Source of the DNA: Salidesulfovibrio onnuriiensis
GTDB lineage: Bacteria; Desulfobacterota; Desulfovibrionia; Desulfovibrionales; Desulfovibrionaceae
Length of the DNA stretch: 64,000 nt
Direction: 5' to 3'
NCBI RefSeq assembly: GCF_008001235.1
Contig: NZ_CP040751.1
Span: 479,001-543,000, forward strand
Shown here piece by piece: positions 51,145-60,357 of this stretch. The position numbers and the translations under genes are program-made. The notes under the pieces are model-generated. The model saw nothing but the letters and a program-made list of their open reading frames with translations, did no database searches and was not told the DNA's origin. The stretch's first letter is position 1; the number at the start of each line of letters is the position of its first letter.

Positions 51145-52025
51145 AAGTCCGCTCCTTTGTTTGCCTGGAGATCAACGGCCAGTTGCAAGGCCTCTTCGAC
51201 AAAACGCCGCTGATTCTTCAAATCGCTCATCCAGCGCGATTCCCCACGATCCCTTTCTGACAAAATGAAAACCAGCCGACGCAACACGCCGTGCAACGCC
51301 AAGGTGCCAGCAAGAGCCGGCGTGAGCCCACTGTCTGGATATTCTCTGCCGTACGTCTCCGCAAAGTCGGTGATACCATCCGTGTCGGCCCCAACCAAAC
51401 GGAAGGCGGCAAAGGCGGCTTCCTGGGCAGGACTGCCAACGTGTGTGCTATCGAAATCAATGAACCGAATGGCTTCTCCGCTTAAGACCATGTTTGCCGG
51501 GTGCGGATCACCGTGCACTAACTGAGCCAAACCCTTTTTCAACCATAGTTCGGCGGGCTCTGCCATTTCGGCTTCAGCCATCAGCCCTTGGTTCCGAGCA
51601 AGTTCCGGCAGACCTGCCCCTCCAATGAATAGATGATGCTTGACTTCTCGGTGCTGTACTTTGGCCAGGATGCGATGCAACCGACCGAGAAACGTCGCAG
51701 CGACATGAATATCTCGTTTCGCAGGCGCTTCCCCGACGAGCGCCATCTGCAAGGAGAAAACATCCTCCCCTTCCTTGACGAGAAGGGTTCCCGCCTTGGA
51801 AGGAAATACGAACGCCCCGAGCCCGGCGGAATAGGCCGCTCGCATGACGTCTTCCAGCAAAAGAATTCGTTCACGGACCCAGTGGGCATGGAATTTGAGA
51901 ACCGCCTCACGATCATTAAAAAGCACGCGGCAAGCTCCTCCGCCCATGGAAGTCACTGCATACACCTCTCCCAGGCCTGGATAATATTTTCTTGCCAACG
52001 CCATAATATCCTTTTCCCCGATCAT
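51141..52025 (-). CDS. aminoglycoside phosphotransferase-like sugar kinase
   Basis: The 294-residue protein has the APH/choline kinase fold. It has a glycine-rich N-terminal loop, an ATP-contact lysine in EAVLKFHAHW, the catalytic loop LVHGDPHPANMVL (HGD.x4.N) and the metal-binding IDFDS. APH-like enzymes in sugar loci phosphorylate sugars or act in salvage. Here it overlaps the CMP-sugar synthetase gene upstream and the radical SAM gene downstream by 4 bases each (ATGA), so it belongs to the pathway. The substrate is unknown. Confidence 0.82.
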   Translation of the reverse strand: MIGEKDIMALARKYYPGLGEVYAVTSMGGGACRVLFNDREAVLKFHAHWVRERILLLEDVMRAAYSAGLGAFVFPSKAGTLLVKEGEDVFSLQMALVGEAPAKRDIHVAATFLGRLHRILAKVQHREVKHHLFIGGAGLPELARNQGLMAEAEMAEPAELWLKKGLAQLVHGDPHPANMVLSGEAIRFIDFDSTHVGSPAQEAAFAAFRLVGADTDGITDFAETYGREYPDSGLTPALAGTLALHGVLRRLVFILSERDRGESRWMSDLKNQRRFVEEALQLAVDLQANKGADL

Positions 52026-52717
52026 ACCACCCCCGAATCAATCAAACGACGGGCCAGTTCCAGATCTCCGGGTTCATCAATGTCCAGGCATTCGGGCCAG
52101 GATATTTCAAAAGCTGTGGTGTTGCCGGTATACGGAGAACGATGCGTCATGAACGCTTCCTGGGTCAAAATTGTCACCGCTCCGTTGGGGTAATAGGATA
52201 CAAGGTGATCCCCGGCCCTGACCAACCCATCCCAATCGCGGGTGACACGATTATTGTTTACGCTAAGACGCAGTTCTGGTGGAAAAGGGTAAGCGGTCAC
52301 GGAGACCAGGGCATCCGCCCCAGAGGCCCTGAACTGTTCAAAAGCCATGCGCACATGATAGGCCGTGCGGAAGGGGTGACACGGGGTCAGCAGCATGATC
52401 GCCCCCCCCTGTTCAAACAGCTTCGGGCGCCGTCTCATCATGTCCTCGACCACATCCCACATGGACGGGCTGCTCCCAGCCAGGTGGGATGGCCGTTCGT
52501 CCACCAACAATTCACCGTGGCCAGCAAGGTCCTGCTGAATCAAAACATCGTCAGTGGTCAATATTGTGGGGGTGCAGACTCCTGACCCCAGAGCGGCTTC
52601 CACGGCGTTGCGGTATAAGGGCACCCCACCTACCAACAACCGATTTTTGCCCGGGACCCGTTTCGAGCCGGCTCGAGCTCCTATGATGCAAACGCAAGTG
52701 TCTTGTCGCGCCCTCAT
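52022..52717 (-). CDS. CMP-nonulosonic acid synthetase family (cytidylyltransferase)
   Basis: The 231-residue protein starts at ATG 52717, overlapping the upstream NeuB-type gene stop (TGATG). The N-terminal CIIGARAGSKRVPGKNRLLVGG is the CTP-binding signature of NeuA/LegF/PseF enzymes. It continues with LLTPCHPFRTAYHV and ends with CLDIDEPGDLELA, the metal-binding D-I-D. It activates a nine-carbon acid with CTP before transfer. Its tight pairing with the divergent NeuB suggests these two serve the same sugar. Confidence 0.86.
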   Translation of the reverse strand: MRARQDTCVCIIGARAGSKRVPGKNRLLVGGVPLYRNAVEAALGSGVCTPTILTTDDVLIQQDLAGHGELLVDERPSHLAGSSPSMWDVVEDMMRRRPKLFEQGGAIMLLTPCHPFRTAYHVRMAFEQFRASGADALVSVTAYPFPPELRLSVNNNRVTRDWDGLVRAGDHLVSYYPNGAVTILTQEAFMTHRSPYTGNTTAFEISWPECLDIDEPGDLELARRLIDSGVV

Positions 52718-53766
52718 CAATCCAGGTCCTCCCACTGCAAAAAATCATTCTTTGCCTTGGCCCGACGTAATCTACGGCCATTCACCAAGTCCCAATGCTC
52801 CACGGCGATCCCCATGCGGGGACGGCCGAAAACCACGTTATCCAACCCCAAAACAGTCCCTTCAGGCAAATCATCCGCCACTGCGCAGCAGCTGCGGTTG
52901 TTGTTGCGATATATTTTCCCCTCTGCCGAAAGCTGCCGCGAAGACGATCCCAAAGCCTGGTAAACGGCTCGACAGTTGGTGATGACTTCCGACAGCTCGT
53001 CCACGCCCACAGACCAGTTGCGCTCAGGCTCCTTGACAGTGGGATCCTCGGAAACGGGCTTTTCGAGAACGAGAGCCCCAAGCGCCACAGCTGCATAAAG
53101 CATCTCGGATCGTTCGTAGTGATCAGATATACCGATGGGCGCTTCGAGGATTTCGGCCAGCCTGGGAATGATGCGCAGATCATGACCCGCTGGCTGGGCA
53201 GGGTGTCCAGCCGGGTTGTGGTTGACCACAACCCCTGCGGCGCCTTCCTGCCGGAGGATTTCCACGGCGCGTTCGACTTCATACTGCAGAGCGGCTCCGG
53301 TATCGAGAAAAACCGCAAGGCCGCTCTGAGCCGCGTGGCGCAACAATGGGTAATGGACAATGTCCGGTGAGGCTATCTTCACCGCATCGGCCTTGATAGC
53401 CACCAGGAAATCAACGCCTTCAAAATCATGTGCAGTGGACATGAAAGGGACACCGAGCTCGTCGCAACGAAGCTTAATCCGGTGATGTTCTTCCAAAGTC
53501 AACTCATAGCGCTTCATATGCTCGGACAGAGGCTCTTCAATTACTTGCCCATCAATGATGTATCGGGCCACTGCTGATTCGTCGAGCACCACTGTTTCCC
53601 GTTGAAAAGTCTCGGTCTTAACGCAATGAGCCCCGGCCCTGGCTGACGCTTCTGCCAACCGCAACGCAGTGTCCACGTCACCACCGTGGCAAATACCCAA
53701 TTCGGCGATGAAAAAAGGCTCGCTACGTTCTCCGATAACAAAATCTCCAACCCTGACTGTCTTCAT
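52717..53766 (-). CDS. divergent NeuB/SpsE-family synthase
   Basis: This 349-residue protein has a NeuB-type barrel and SAF domain: AELGICHGGDVDTALRLAE, CVKTETFQRE, MSTAHDFEGVDFL, IASPDIVHYPLL and GISDHYERSEM. The normally invariant metal-site segment E-K-H-F-T-L-D...G-P-D-H is replaced by LEKPVSEDPTVKEPERNWS, so one Mn ligand and substrate contacts differ from canonical NeuB (present at 47168). The SAF domain has NNRSCCAVADDLPEGTVL. It may use another sugar or have lost activity. Confidence 0.83.
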   Translation of the reverse strand: MKTVRVGDFVIGERSEPFFIAELGICHGGDVDTALRLAEASARAGAHCVKTETFQRETVVLDESAVARYIIDGQVIEEPLSEHMKRYELTLEEHHRIKLRCDELGVPFMSTAHDFEGVDFLVAIKADAVKIASPDIVHYPLLRHAAQSGLAVFLDTGAALQYEVERAVEILRQEGAAGVVVNHNPAGHPAQPAGHDLRIIPRLAEILEAPIGISDHYERSEMLYAAVALGALVLEKPVSEDPTVKEPERNWSVGVDELSEVITNCRAVYQALGSSSRQLSAEGKIYRNNNRSCCAVADDLPEGTVLGLDNVVFGRPRMGIAVEHWDLVNGRRLRRAKAKNDFLQWEDLD

Positions 53767-54731
53767 TTTATGTCTCCATTGAGAACCGTGTCCACTGCTG
53801 CGACAAACCCATGCCCATTGAAATTTGCAAAGCCGAAAAGGGCCAGACCTTGTTCCACAAAAGCCCGTACTGGTTCCTGCTCATGGCGCGCGCTGGCCAC
53901 AGCTATGAACGGAATGTCCAATGCGGCAAGCTCATACATGGTTCGCCCCCCGGCGCAGACCACCAGATCGGCACAACGAAAATACTCAAAAGGCGCTGCT
54001 ACATTTTCCAGAATCATAAAATCGTCCCGATCTTCCACAAGGCCTTTGACCGTATTACCTTCCTCAAAACCAGGTCCGAGCATGACCTGAAATCCGATTC
54101 CCACCCACTTTCGTTTAGCCAGATTGGCAACGGATTTGACGGATAAGCCTGTGGGGTCGGAGCCGCCGAACGTAAGCAACACGGTGCGCTTCCACGGGGT
54201 CTGTGGCGCCATTTTCCCGTCATCCGGGCCCAGAGGAAAAAAATCGGGACCCAACAACATCCGCACACCTTCCCGGGCTTCGACTCTTTCGCGGGCCAGA
54301 ATACTGCTGTTGAGCAGCACATCCACCCCAGGTGTCCGAAATCGGGCGTCATCCACGAAAATCGTCTTCACGCCCCTTTCGCGGCAGGCTTGAAACACTC
54401 GTTCATCAAAATCTCCATAGGGCAAGTCGTGAACCAGCCAATCGCCGCCATGTTCTTTCAACACCCTAAGAATACACTCCACTTCATCTCCGACGACCAC
54501 CGAAACCTTTGCGTTATGATTCTCAGCATGTGCCACCCCTTCGGCATAGCCACGCATCAAAAAAACCGAATGCGCACCAAACCTGCGTCTAGCGGCCTGT
54601 GCCAACACGAGGCAGCGACTCAGATGCCCAAAGGAGAGCCCCGGCTTCCGCCCGGCGTCCACCCGAAAGACAATGCATCTGGGTTGCGCCCCAGCAAAGA
54701 GATCAGCGATCCAATCGTCGAGCGGTTTCAT
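53763..54731 (-). CDS. PseG/SpsG-like nucleotide-sugar hydrolase
   Basis: This 322-residue GT-B-like protein has FRVDAGRKPGLSFGHLSRCL (PseG: G.GH..RC with the catalytic His), VHDLPYGD, LLTFGGSDPTGLS and a C-terminal VVCAGGRTMYELAALDIPF. PseG removes UDP from the 2,4-diacetamido altrose precursor of pseudaminic acid; SpsG of Bacillus is a relative. It overlaps both neighbours (4 and 29 bases). With NeuB-type and SpsF-like genes it reproduces the spsE-F-G grouping. Confidence 0.84.
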   Translation of the reverse strand: MKPLDDWIADLFAGAQPRCIVFRVDAGRKPGLSFGHLSRCLVLAQAARRRFGAHSVFLMRGYAEGVAHAENHNAKVSVVVGDEVECILRVLKEHGGDWLVHDLPYGDFDERVFQACRERGVKTIFVDDARFRTPGVDVLLNSSILARERVEAREGVRMLLGPDFFPLGPDDGKMAPQTPWKRTVLLTFGGSDPTGLSVKSVANLAKRKWVGIGFQVMLGPGFEEGNTVKGLVEDRDDFMILENVAAPFEYFRCADLVVCAGGRTMYELAALDIPFIAVASARHEQEPVRAFVEQGLALFGFANFNGHGFVAAVDTVLNGDIK

Positions 54732-55407
54732 TCAGTTCCATATTCCAAGGTTCACTTTCATCGTCCCCGACGATACTTGCAATGCGTTCATATTCCTCAC
54801 GGGTATCCACGGTGACGGACAAAGCCCTTCTCGCCTCTTGGCCCTGGGCAGACAATTCCACCATACAATAGCTGCTCGGATTCTCTAAAATATGCTTATT
54901 AATGTGCTCTCGATCAGGACCTGAAAGCTTCTTTTCGTTCAATTCCATAAGCACCCCGGCAGTAAAGGCATCCGCTGTCGCCCCGAGTGCATACCCGGTG
55001 CATCGGGCATAGTCGGCCCCGGACTGACGTAGCAGGGATACCATTGCCTCAATGGAACGGGGACAGGTGAAAGGGTTGTCCGCCGTGACCCGCACAATCA
55101 GTTCAGATGGATACTGTTCAAGACAACGCACATATCGAGCCAGCACATCGTCCACCGACCCACGCACGACGGCCGCTCCATTCTTCACGGCCTCAGCCGC
55201 CACCTTGTCGTCATCGGGCAACATGGTGGTCGCGACAACAAGTTTAAAGCCGCCCCTATCCAGTCCGACCTGCAGCCGCCGCAGGAGAAAACCCAGCATG
55301 GTGGTCGGTCCAAACGGAAGGAGCGCCTTTCCGGGCAAACGAGTGGAGTTGTATCGGCACTGCACCACCACAAGGCATGGCGTCGGTTGAAAGTCACAAT
55401 GCTTCAT
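54703..55407 (-). CDS. SpsF/PseF-like cytidylyltransferase
   Basis: The 234-residue protein of the SpsF family has VVVQCRYNSTRLPGKAL (nucleotide loop), VVATTMLPDDDKVA, VVRGSVDDVLARYVRCLEQY and RVTADNPFTCP with the metal-binding Asp, plus VDTREEYERI near the end. SpsF proteins are annotated as CMP-sugar synthetases or spore-coat polysaccharide proteins. ATG 55407 has GGAG 9 bases upstream and lies inside the upstream gene (14-base overlap). Confidence 0.84.
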   Translation of the reverse strand: MKHCDFQPTPCLVVVQCRYNSTRLPGKALLPFGPTTMLGFLLRRLQVGLDRGGFKLVVATTMLPDDDKVAAEAVKNGAAVVRGSVDDVLARYVRCLEQYPSELIVRVTADNPFTCPRSIEAMVSLLRQSGADYARCTGYALGATADAFTAGVLMELNEKKLSGPDREHINKHILENPSSYCMVELSAQGQEARRALSVTVDTREEYERIASIVGDDESEPWNMELNETARRLDR

Positions 55408-56947
55408 ACCGATCTTCTCCGTATTCCATTCTATCCAATATGCGCTGTATGCCCGATTCCAGAAGGTCAGAGCCTTTTTTTCCCATAGACTTCCTTGAAT
55501 GAACTGCGCTGCGCAAAACCTGCATCACCCTTTCCGGAGTATCCGCATAACTGGCAAACCCAGGAGGCAGCATTCCCACATATATATCGTCCCCTTTGGG
55601 ATCCAGGTAGACTGTTTTCAAACCGAATGCCGCTGCATCGGCGGCAACCGAAGAAAACATGGTCACCACGGCATCAGCGTGCCGCAAAAAAGCGTAAAGC
55701 GGCAACTCGCTCACTCCGGCGAAGAAGCAAACATTGCGGGCTCTCTCAGAAAGTTTGTTTTTCAACCGTTCTGCATGGTCAAGACGACAAGGGTGGCTTC
55801 GAATCCAAAAATGATGGCCTGTAGCTCTATCTATGGCATACTCTATAAGCTCACATATTTTGCGATCTTCTTCCTCATCGACACCATTCAAGGCGATGAG
55901 CACATATGTTCTACCTTTTGTACGCGGCCATCGTTTGCGGATTAACTCATCGTGACTTTTGACGAAATCTTCTTGCCCTTCAAGCCACAAGCTTTGGAAA
56001 TGATCCCCCCCGACTATGACTTCATGCCTCCCCGGGCATTGACGGATCCAATCATTAAACTTGGCAGCATCTGCCCTCGAACGAACCCAAAAAAAATCGG
56101 GGAGAAGTTCGTACCCATTTTCGGGCACTTTGGTCCATTGACTGTACAATGCACTATTCTTTGGCTGCATACCATGCTGCACAACGATTACCGGAAGACC
56201 TCTCCTCTTGCAGGCAAGAATAAACCCCATGCCGGCCACACCTTGAAAATCCACGAGGAACCCTGCCGTCGCCTGGTGGCTGTCAAATTTTTTCCCGAAC
56301 AATGTTGCATATCTAAAGACATGTCCCATCCCTTTTCGCAGGTCGCTCAAAGTCATGTCCGCCCCTGGATTTCCTGAGCTATTCAGATACTGAATACACT
56401 CCTCCAGTCCTTCTGCCTCTTCACTGAAGCGCGGCGTCGGCCCAAGAATCCCTTTAGCGGCAACAATGTCCATTTCCGGTTGAATGAAGACTTGTGGAAC
56501 CCTGCAAGGAGAAGGATACAAATGGCCTGGGGTGAGCATAAGGGAAGGCATTCCACGCGCGCCAAAGGCTTCTAGCAAAGGCTCAAGATTTTTTTCGTAC
56601 ATCCGGCCACCAAGGTCGACAAAGGAAACCCCGTCGCCCCAAAAAAGAACTTTCTCACCCGCAGGAATACAAGAAGAAAGGGACTTTGCCCGTCTCCAGG
56701 CTGAATACCCCTGTAAATTCCTCAAAACCAAGCCCTTCACTGCCCTCAACCGCCGCCCCCACGCTCGTTGCCATGAGTCTCTATAGAGGGAGACAGGCAT
56801 TCCACGCATTGAGGCCAACGTCATCCTCTCTGCAATGCAGCATCGAAAATATGGCCAAACGCGCACCCCGTTAAAAATCCACTGGTCGACGGGGAAATGG
56901 GATTCAACACCCGTGAGAAAAAGTAAAATTTCAGAGGCTTTCATCAT
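55394..56947 (-). CDS. large protein of unknown function, possibly a GT-B glycosyltransferase
   Basis: The 517-residue product has no membrane helix. The C-terminal half looks like a nucleotide-sugar-binding domain of capsule/LPS transferases: VIVVQHGMQPKNS (where related proteins have vv.QHG), YVLIALNGVDEEED, FWIRSHPCRLDH, and FLRHADAVVTMFSSVAADAAAFG, resembling the A-D-x-v-v-t-x-x-S-t loop of polysaccharide-processing transferases. The N-terminal 200 residues are unrecognised. It is probably a transferase adding the nonulosonic acid, but this rests on visual similarity only. It overlaps genes on both sides. Confidence 0.65.
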   Translation of the reverse strand: MMKASEILLFLTGVESHFPVDQWIFNGVRVWPYFRCCIAERMTLASMRGMPVSLYRDSWQRAWGRRLRAVKGLVLRNLQGYSAWRRAKSLSSCIPAGEKVLFWGDGVSFVDLGGRMYEKNLEPLLEAFGARGMPSLMLTPGHLYPSPCRVPQVFIQPEMDIVAAKGILGPTPRFSEEAEGLEECIQYLNSSGNPGADMTLSDLRKGMGHVFRYATLFGKKFDSHQATAGFLVDFQGVAGMGFILACKRRGLPVIVVQHGMQPKNSALYSQWTKVPENGYELLPDFFWVRSRADAAKFNDWIRQCPGRHEVIVGGDHFQSLWLEGQEDFVKSHDELIRKRWPRTKGRTYVLIALNGVDEEEDRKICELIEYAIDRATGHHFWIRSHPCRLDHAERLKNKLSERARNVCFFAGVSELPLYAFLRHADAVVTMFSSVAADAAAFGLKTVYLDPKGDDIYVGMLPPGFASYADTPERVMQVLRSAVHSRKSMGKKGSDLLESGIQRILDRMEYGEDRYEAL

Positions 56948-57713
56948 TGACTGCCAACAGTTGCCTTTCCGAACCGGTTAACCGGGCTTTCTCGTTAAAA
57001 ATAAATACTGGCAGCCGGTAGGCCATGACCTCGGACTTGCCGTCATCCTCCACCACGCAAAGACAGTCCCCGGAAATATCAGCCCGCCCGATATCCTCAA
57101 ACAATTCTGCACGGCAAAGAATCACGGCCCCGTCCGCACGATACAACGAAGGGAGCCACTGGCTGCCCGGGACTTTTGACTGATGGGGGAAATAGTCCTC
57201 CAATCCAAGAACGACAAATTCTTGTGGATCAAAAACTCTAGTATCCCCTTCTTTCATTGGGCAAAAACTCACGTTCGCATAGCGATGGGGTATGGTTTGG
57301 TTAAAGCTCGGATGGGAGTTGTGATCGATCTGTCCGCCGGAAAAAGAAATCTTTGCCCGATTGGATTGAAAGTGTTCCACGACTTTCCGGACACGCTTTT
57401 CTGACAGAACTCCTACGAACGGACTAAAAACAGCTATCGTCGCATTCGATTTGAGATCGAGTCGACGTGCGGTATCCATCCAAGCCGGACCGTTGCAGTT
57501 CATTGGGCAATTCTGAACCAGAGTCGCGTTTTCAGGTATGGCCTCAGGAATATCCCCATGATTTGTCAGTACAATCAGTCTTGCTTCTGGAAAAATCCTT
57601 GCAGCCAGTTCGAGGGAATACTCAAAAGGGGTCAATCCTGGCAATTTCGCGCTTGCCAAATACCGTTGCCGTCCATTGAGCACAGTTGCATTAATAACAA
57701 CCAATTCTACCAC
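56931..57713 (-). CDS. protein of unknown function, possible degenerate nucleotidyltransferase
   Basis: The 260-residue product is read from GTG 57713, overlapping the CMP-sugar synthetase stop. There are hints of a GT-A/nucleotidyltransferase fold: PFEYSLELAARIFPEARLIVLTNHGD, then a DxD-poor centre and DGAVILCRAELFEDIG, like the V.a...f...g segment of NTP transferases. The N-terminal glycine-rich nucleotide loop is absent. It may be an accessory or inactive relative of the neighbouring synthetase. No family is recognised with confidence. Confidence 0.6.
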   Translation of the reverse strand: MVELVVINATVLNGRQRYLASAKLPGLTPFEYSLELAARIFPEARLIVLTNHGDIPEAIPENATLVQNCPMNCNGPAWMDTARRLDLKSNATIAVFSPFVGVLSEKRVRKVVEHFQSNRAKISFSGGQIDHNSHPSFNQTIPHRYANVSFCPMKEGDTRVFDPQEFVVLGLEDYFPHQSKVPGSQWLPSLYRADGAVILCRAELFEDIGRADISGDCLCVVEDDGKSEVMAYRLPVFIFNEKARLTGSERQLLAVNDESL

Positions 57714-58423
57714 AGCTTCACTCCGAAATCATACAGATCATTGATGACGATCTCTTCCATAAGCAGGAGATCCTCCCACGTATCGATATCCACACACTCT
57801 ATGGGGTTGGTCAATTTACGAACGCTCTTATGCTTTTCCATTGACTTCAAAGTTGTACCCCAAAAGTTACCCATGCCTTTGAAAAATGGAATGATCTTTT
57901 TTTCGGGAGCAATCATACTTCTCACAGCTTCGAACCCGTCGTTCCCCTTAACGTAAAATTTATCCCAAGGCATATCGGTGTCCACACCAACGGATACCCA
58001 TTTGTACATACTCAAATCGGCAATAAGCTGTTCGCACATTGCCGCGTTCCTGAATGGTGAGGTGGGATAAAAGGTGATCAGCTTGGCGTAAAAAGTATCA
58101 CCATCATGCAGTCCATATTCATGTCGCAGGCTCCAAATCGCATGGGACATGACATCTGAGATACTCGCAGTGTCCCCGGACAAATTCCCTGGTCTGAGAA
58201 ACAACGTTTCCGCCCCATATTCTTCTGCGATGTCCGCGTAATCCCGGCTGTCCGTATTGATGATAACCCTGTCAACCGAAGGAAGCAGTTTTGCCATCCG
58301 AACGGACCACGCCAGTAGAGGATGGCCTCCCACGGGCTGTATGTTCTTGTCCTTAAGCCGTTTGGATGACGAACGGGCCATGACCTGGACAATGGTTTCG
58401 TATTTGATGTCGGTCGATTCCAC
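57707..58423 (-). CDS. acylneuraminate cytidylyltransferase family protein
   Basis: The 238-residue protein is translated from GTG 58423 with AAGGA 7 bases upstream. The N-terminus VQVMARSSSKRLKDKNIQPV corresponds to the CTP loop (A-R-x-G-S-K-x-x-x-x-K-N) with Ser for Gly. It has VIINTDSRDYADIA, FYPTSPFRNAAM and the C-terminal metal site CVDIDTWEDLLL. It activates a nonulosonic acid with CTP. This is the second clear CMP-acid synthetase of the operon. Upstream is asnB (14-base gap). Confidence 0.86.
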   Translation of the reverse strand: MESTDIKYETIVQVMARSSSKRLKDKNIQPVGGHPLLAWSVRMAKLLPSVDRVIINTDSRDYADIAEEYGAETLFLRPGNLSGDTASISDVMSHAIWSLRHEYGLHDGDTFYAKLITFYPTSPFRNAAMCEQLIADLSMYKWVSVGVDTDMPWDKFYVKGNDGFEAVRSMIAPEKKIIPFFKGMGNFWGTTLKSMEKHKSVRKLTNPIECVDIDTWEDLLLMEEIVINDLYDFGVKLW

Positions 58424-58437
58424 GTTAAAGTCCTTAA

Positions 58438-60357
58438 TTATGTTGATGCGCCTAAAGCCTCAAGAAGCAGGGAGGCCTGAACAAATATGAACGAACGGTC
58501 TACGTCCATATTGTATCCCCGGGCATATCCCTGTTCCACAGCCCGGGCTATCGTTTTCCCCTTCCACAAAGACGATTCAAGAAAACGCCTGCTGCAGACC
58601 GTGTCCATGACAAGCGGCTTGAGTAGCTGTCTCCACTCCGCCCTCGGGTTCGCGAACCCCACTTTGGTCCTGCGTAGGCGAATGGCTTCGGGCATCATGC
58701 CCTTGGTGGCGTCACGCAGGATCCGCTTTGCGTATCCGTTGCCAATCTTACAGGAAGAAGGAAGCGAAAAAGCGTAACAGGCAAGCCGCCAATCGCACAG
58801 GGGGGAGCGGACCTCCACGCCATGGGCCATGGAAAGACGATCATAATCCCGCAGATTGGTCGGCAACTCCACGCAGTGGTAATCGATATATAGATTCACA
58901 AACAGGGAGTCGAACTCCAAGAGGCGATCCTTGTCCTCCTCAAGTTGCGGCAACACTGGGACAGTCCCCATGGCGTTGAGCCACGGATGCGGGCCGATTC
59001 GCAAGGATGGTTCCGGATAAACCTCGTGTAACGGCGTTCCCGCATCACGACGTCTTTCGACAAGTACAAGCGCGTCAGGAACATAGGAAGGATGCCCCGG
59101 TTCGAACATAGATTCGAGGGACGCACGAAGCTGGGCAAACTTTCCGTTTCCTCCAGCAGGGCTCAATGCCGCATCTGCCATGAGGGGATGATGATAGCGA
59201 TGGTATCCGGCCAGGAGTTCATCGCCTCCATGGCCATCCAGGGACACTACCACACCACTTTTGCGCTGAAGTCGGTAGGCAAGCCATGGGCCGACATGGA
59301 TATCAGAAAGTTCTCCGTACTGCGAAGCCACCTCTTCGCCGTATTCGGCCAGGGTCCGTGGCGTCACCTCGAAATAGAAAGGCTCGGCACCCGTGTATTC
59401 GACCATAGCATCGGCATAGGTCGTTTCGTCATGACTGGTGCCAATATAGCGGGCAATGAAAGCCTTCTGCCAACTTGGAGCCGCTCGGTCGCCATTCTGG
59501 CCGCCAAGCCTGCACACTGCGGCCAGCACCGAACTGGAATCAAGTCCGCCGCTGAGACTGGTGCCTATGGGCACGTCGCTTCGCATCCGGATACGGCAGG
59601 CATCCATAAAAAGTTCCCTGAACCGCTCCACCTGCTCCTCATAGGTAACAGGTGGCTCCTCAAGATGATCAAGGGTGTTCCACCACCTGCGCTGCTCAAT
59701 ATGACCGTCGGAAAAAACCTTGAGCCTGTATCCGCCGGGCAGGCGCTTCACCCCTGCAAGAATGCAATTTTCAGTGCCTTCGAAAAAAGAGGGCCGGGTA
59801 ATCGCCAGAGAAAAATTCTCCGGGGCCACAGCCAGCGGAAACCCCTCCAGAGCTGCAAAGGCTCTCATTTCCGAGGCAAAAGCGAATCTATCTCCTTGCC
59901 TCCAGAAATGAAGAGGCTTGACTCCGAATCTGTCACGGCACAAAAGCAGAGTGCGCTCCCGAGAATCCCATATAGCCATGGCCCACATGCCGTTGAACCG
60001 CAAAAAGCAGCCTTCGCCCCATTGCAGATATGCGGCTAAAACAACCTCGGTGTCGGTCTCGGTGCGAAAGGTCTGGCCAAGGGCTTCCAATTCGAGGCGT
60101 AGCTCGAGAAAATTATAAATTTCGCCATTATAAACAATATAAAACCGGTTATCCGACGAAACCATGGGTTGCCCCCCCCGGGAGGTGGTATCGAGGATGG
60201 CAAGACGCCTGTGCCCCAGTCCCAGGCAGGCTTCACTGTCGATGTACATCCCTCTGCCGTCGGGTCCCCGGTGCGCCAAGGAATCCGTGAACCGCAGAAG
60301 CGTCCCCTGGTCCACAGGCTTTTCATCAAAATTCCAACAACCTACTATTCCGCACAT
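58438..60357 (-). CDS. asnB: glutamine-dependent asparagine synthetase-type amidotransferase
   Basis: The start ATG 60357 is fixed by the class II glutaminase N-terminus MCGIVGCWNF: Cys2 becomes the N-terminal nucleophile, so the upstream in-frame ATG at 60447 is excluded. In the 639 residues, the glutaminase domain (1-220) has SLAHRGPDGRG and YNGEIYN, and the synthetase domain has the PP-loop SLSGGLDSSS (about 265-275). In surface-glycan loci such AsnB homologues amidate sugar carboxylates rather than aspartate, so true asparagine synthesis is uncertain. First gene of the - strand operon. Confidence 0.9.
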   Translation of the reverse strand: MCGIVGCWNFDEKPVDQGTLLRFTDSLAHRGPDGRGMYIDSEACLGLGHRRLAILDTTSRGGQPMVSSDNRFYIVYNGEIYNFLELRLELEALGQTFRTETDTEVVLAAYLQWGEGCFLRFNGMWAMAIWDSRERTLLLCRDRFGVKPLHFWRQGDRFAFASEMRAFAALEGFPLAVAPENFSLAITRPSFFEGTENCILAGVKRLPGGYRLKVFSDGHIEQRRWWNTLDHLEEPPVTYEEQVERFRELFMDACRIRMRSDVPIGTSLSGGLDSSSVLAAVCRLGGQNGDRAAPSWQKAFIARYIGTSHDETTYADAMVEYTGAEPFYFEVTPRTLAEYGEEVASQYGELSDIHVGPWLAYRLQRKSGVVVSLDGHGGDELLAGYHRYHHPLMADAALSPAGGNGKFAQLRASLESMFEPGHPSYVPDALVLVERRRDAGTPLHEVYPEPSLRIGPHPWLNAMGTVPVLPQLEEDKDRLLEFDSLFVNLYIDYHCVELPTNLRDYDRLSMAHGVEVRSPLCDWRLACYAFSLPSSCKIGNGYAKRILRDATKGMMPEAIRLRRTKVGFANPRAEWRQLLKPLVMDTVCSRRFLESSLWKGKTIARAVEQGYARGYNMDVDRSFIFVQASLLLEALGAST

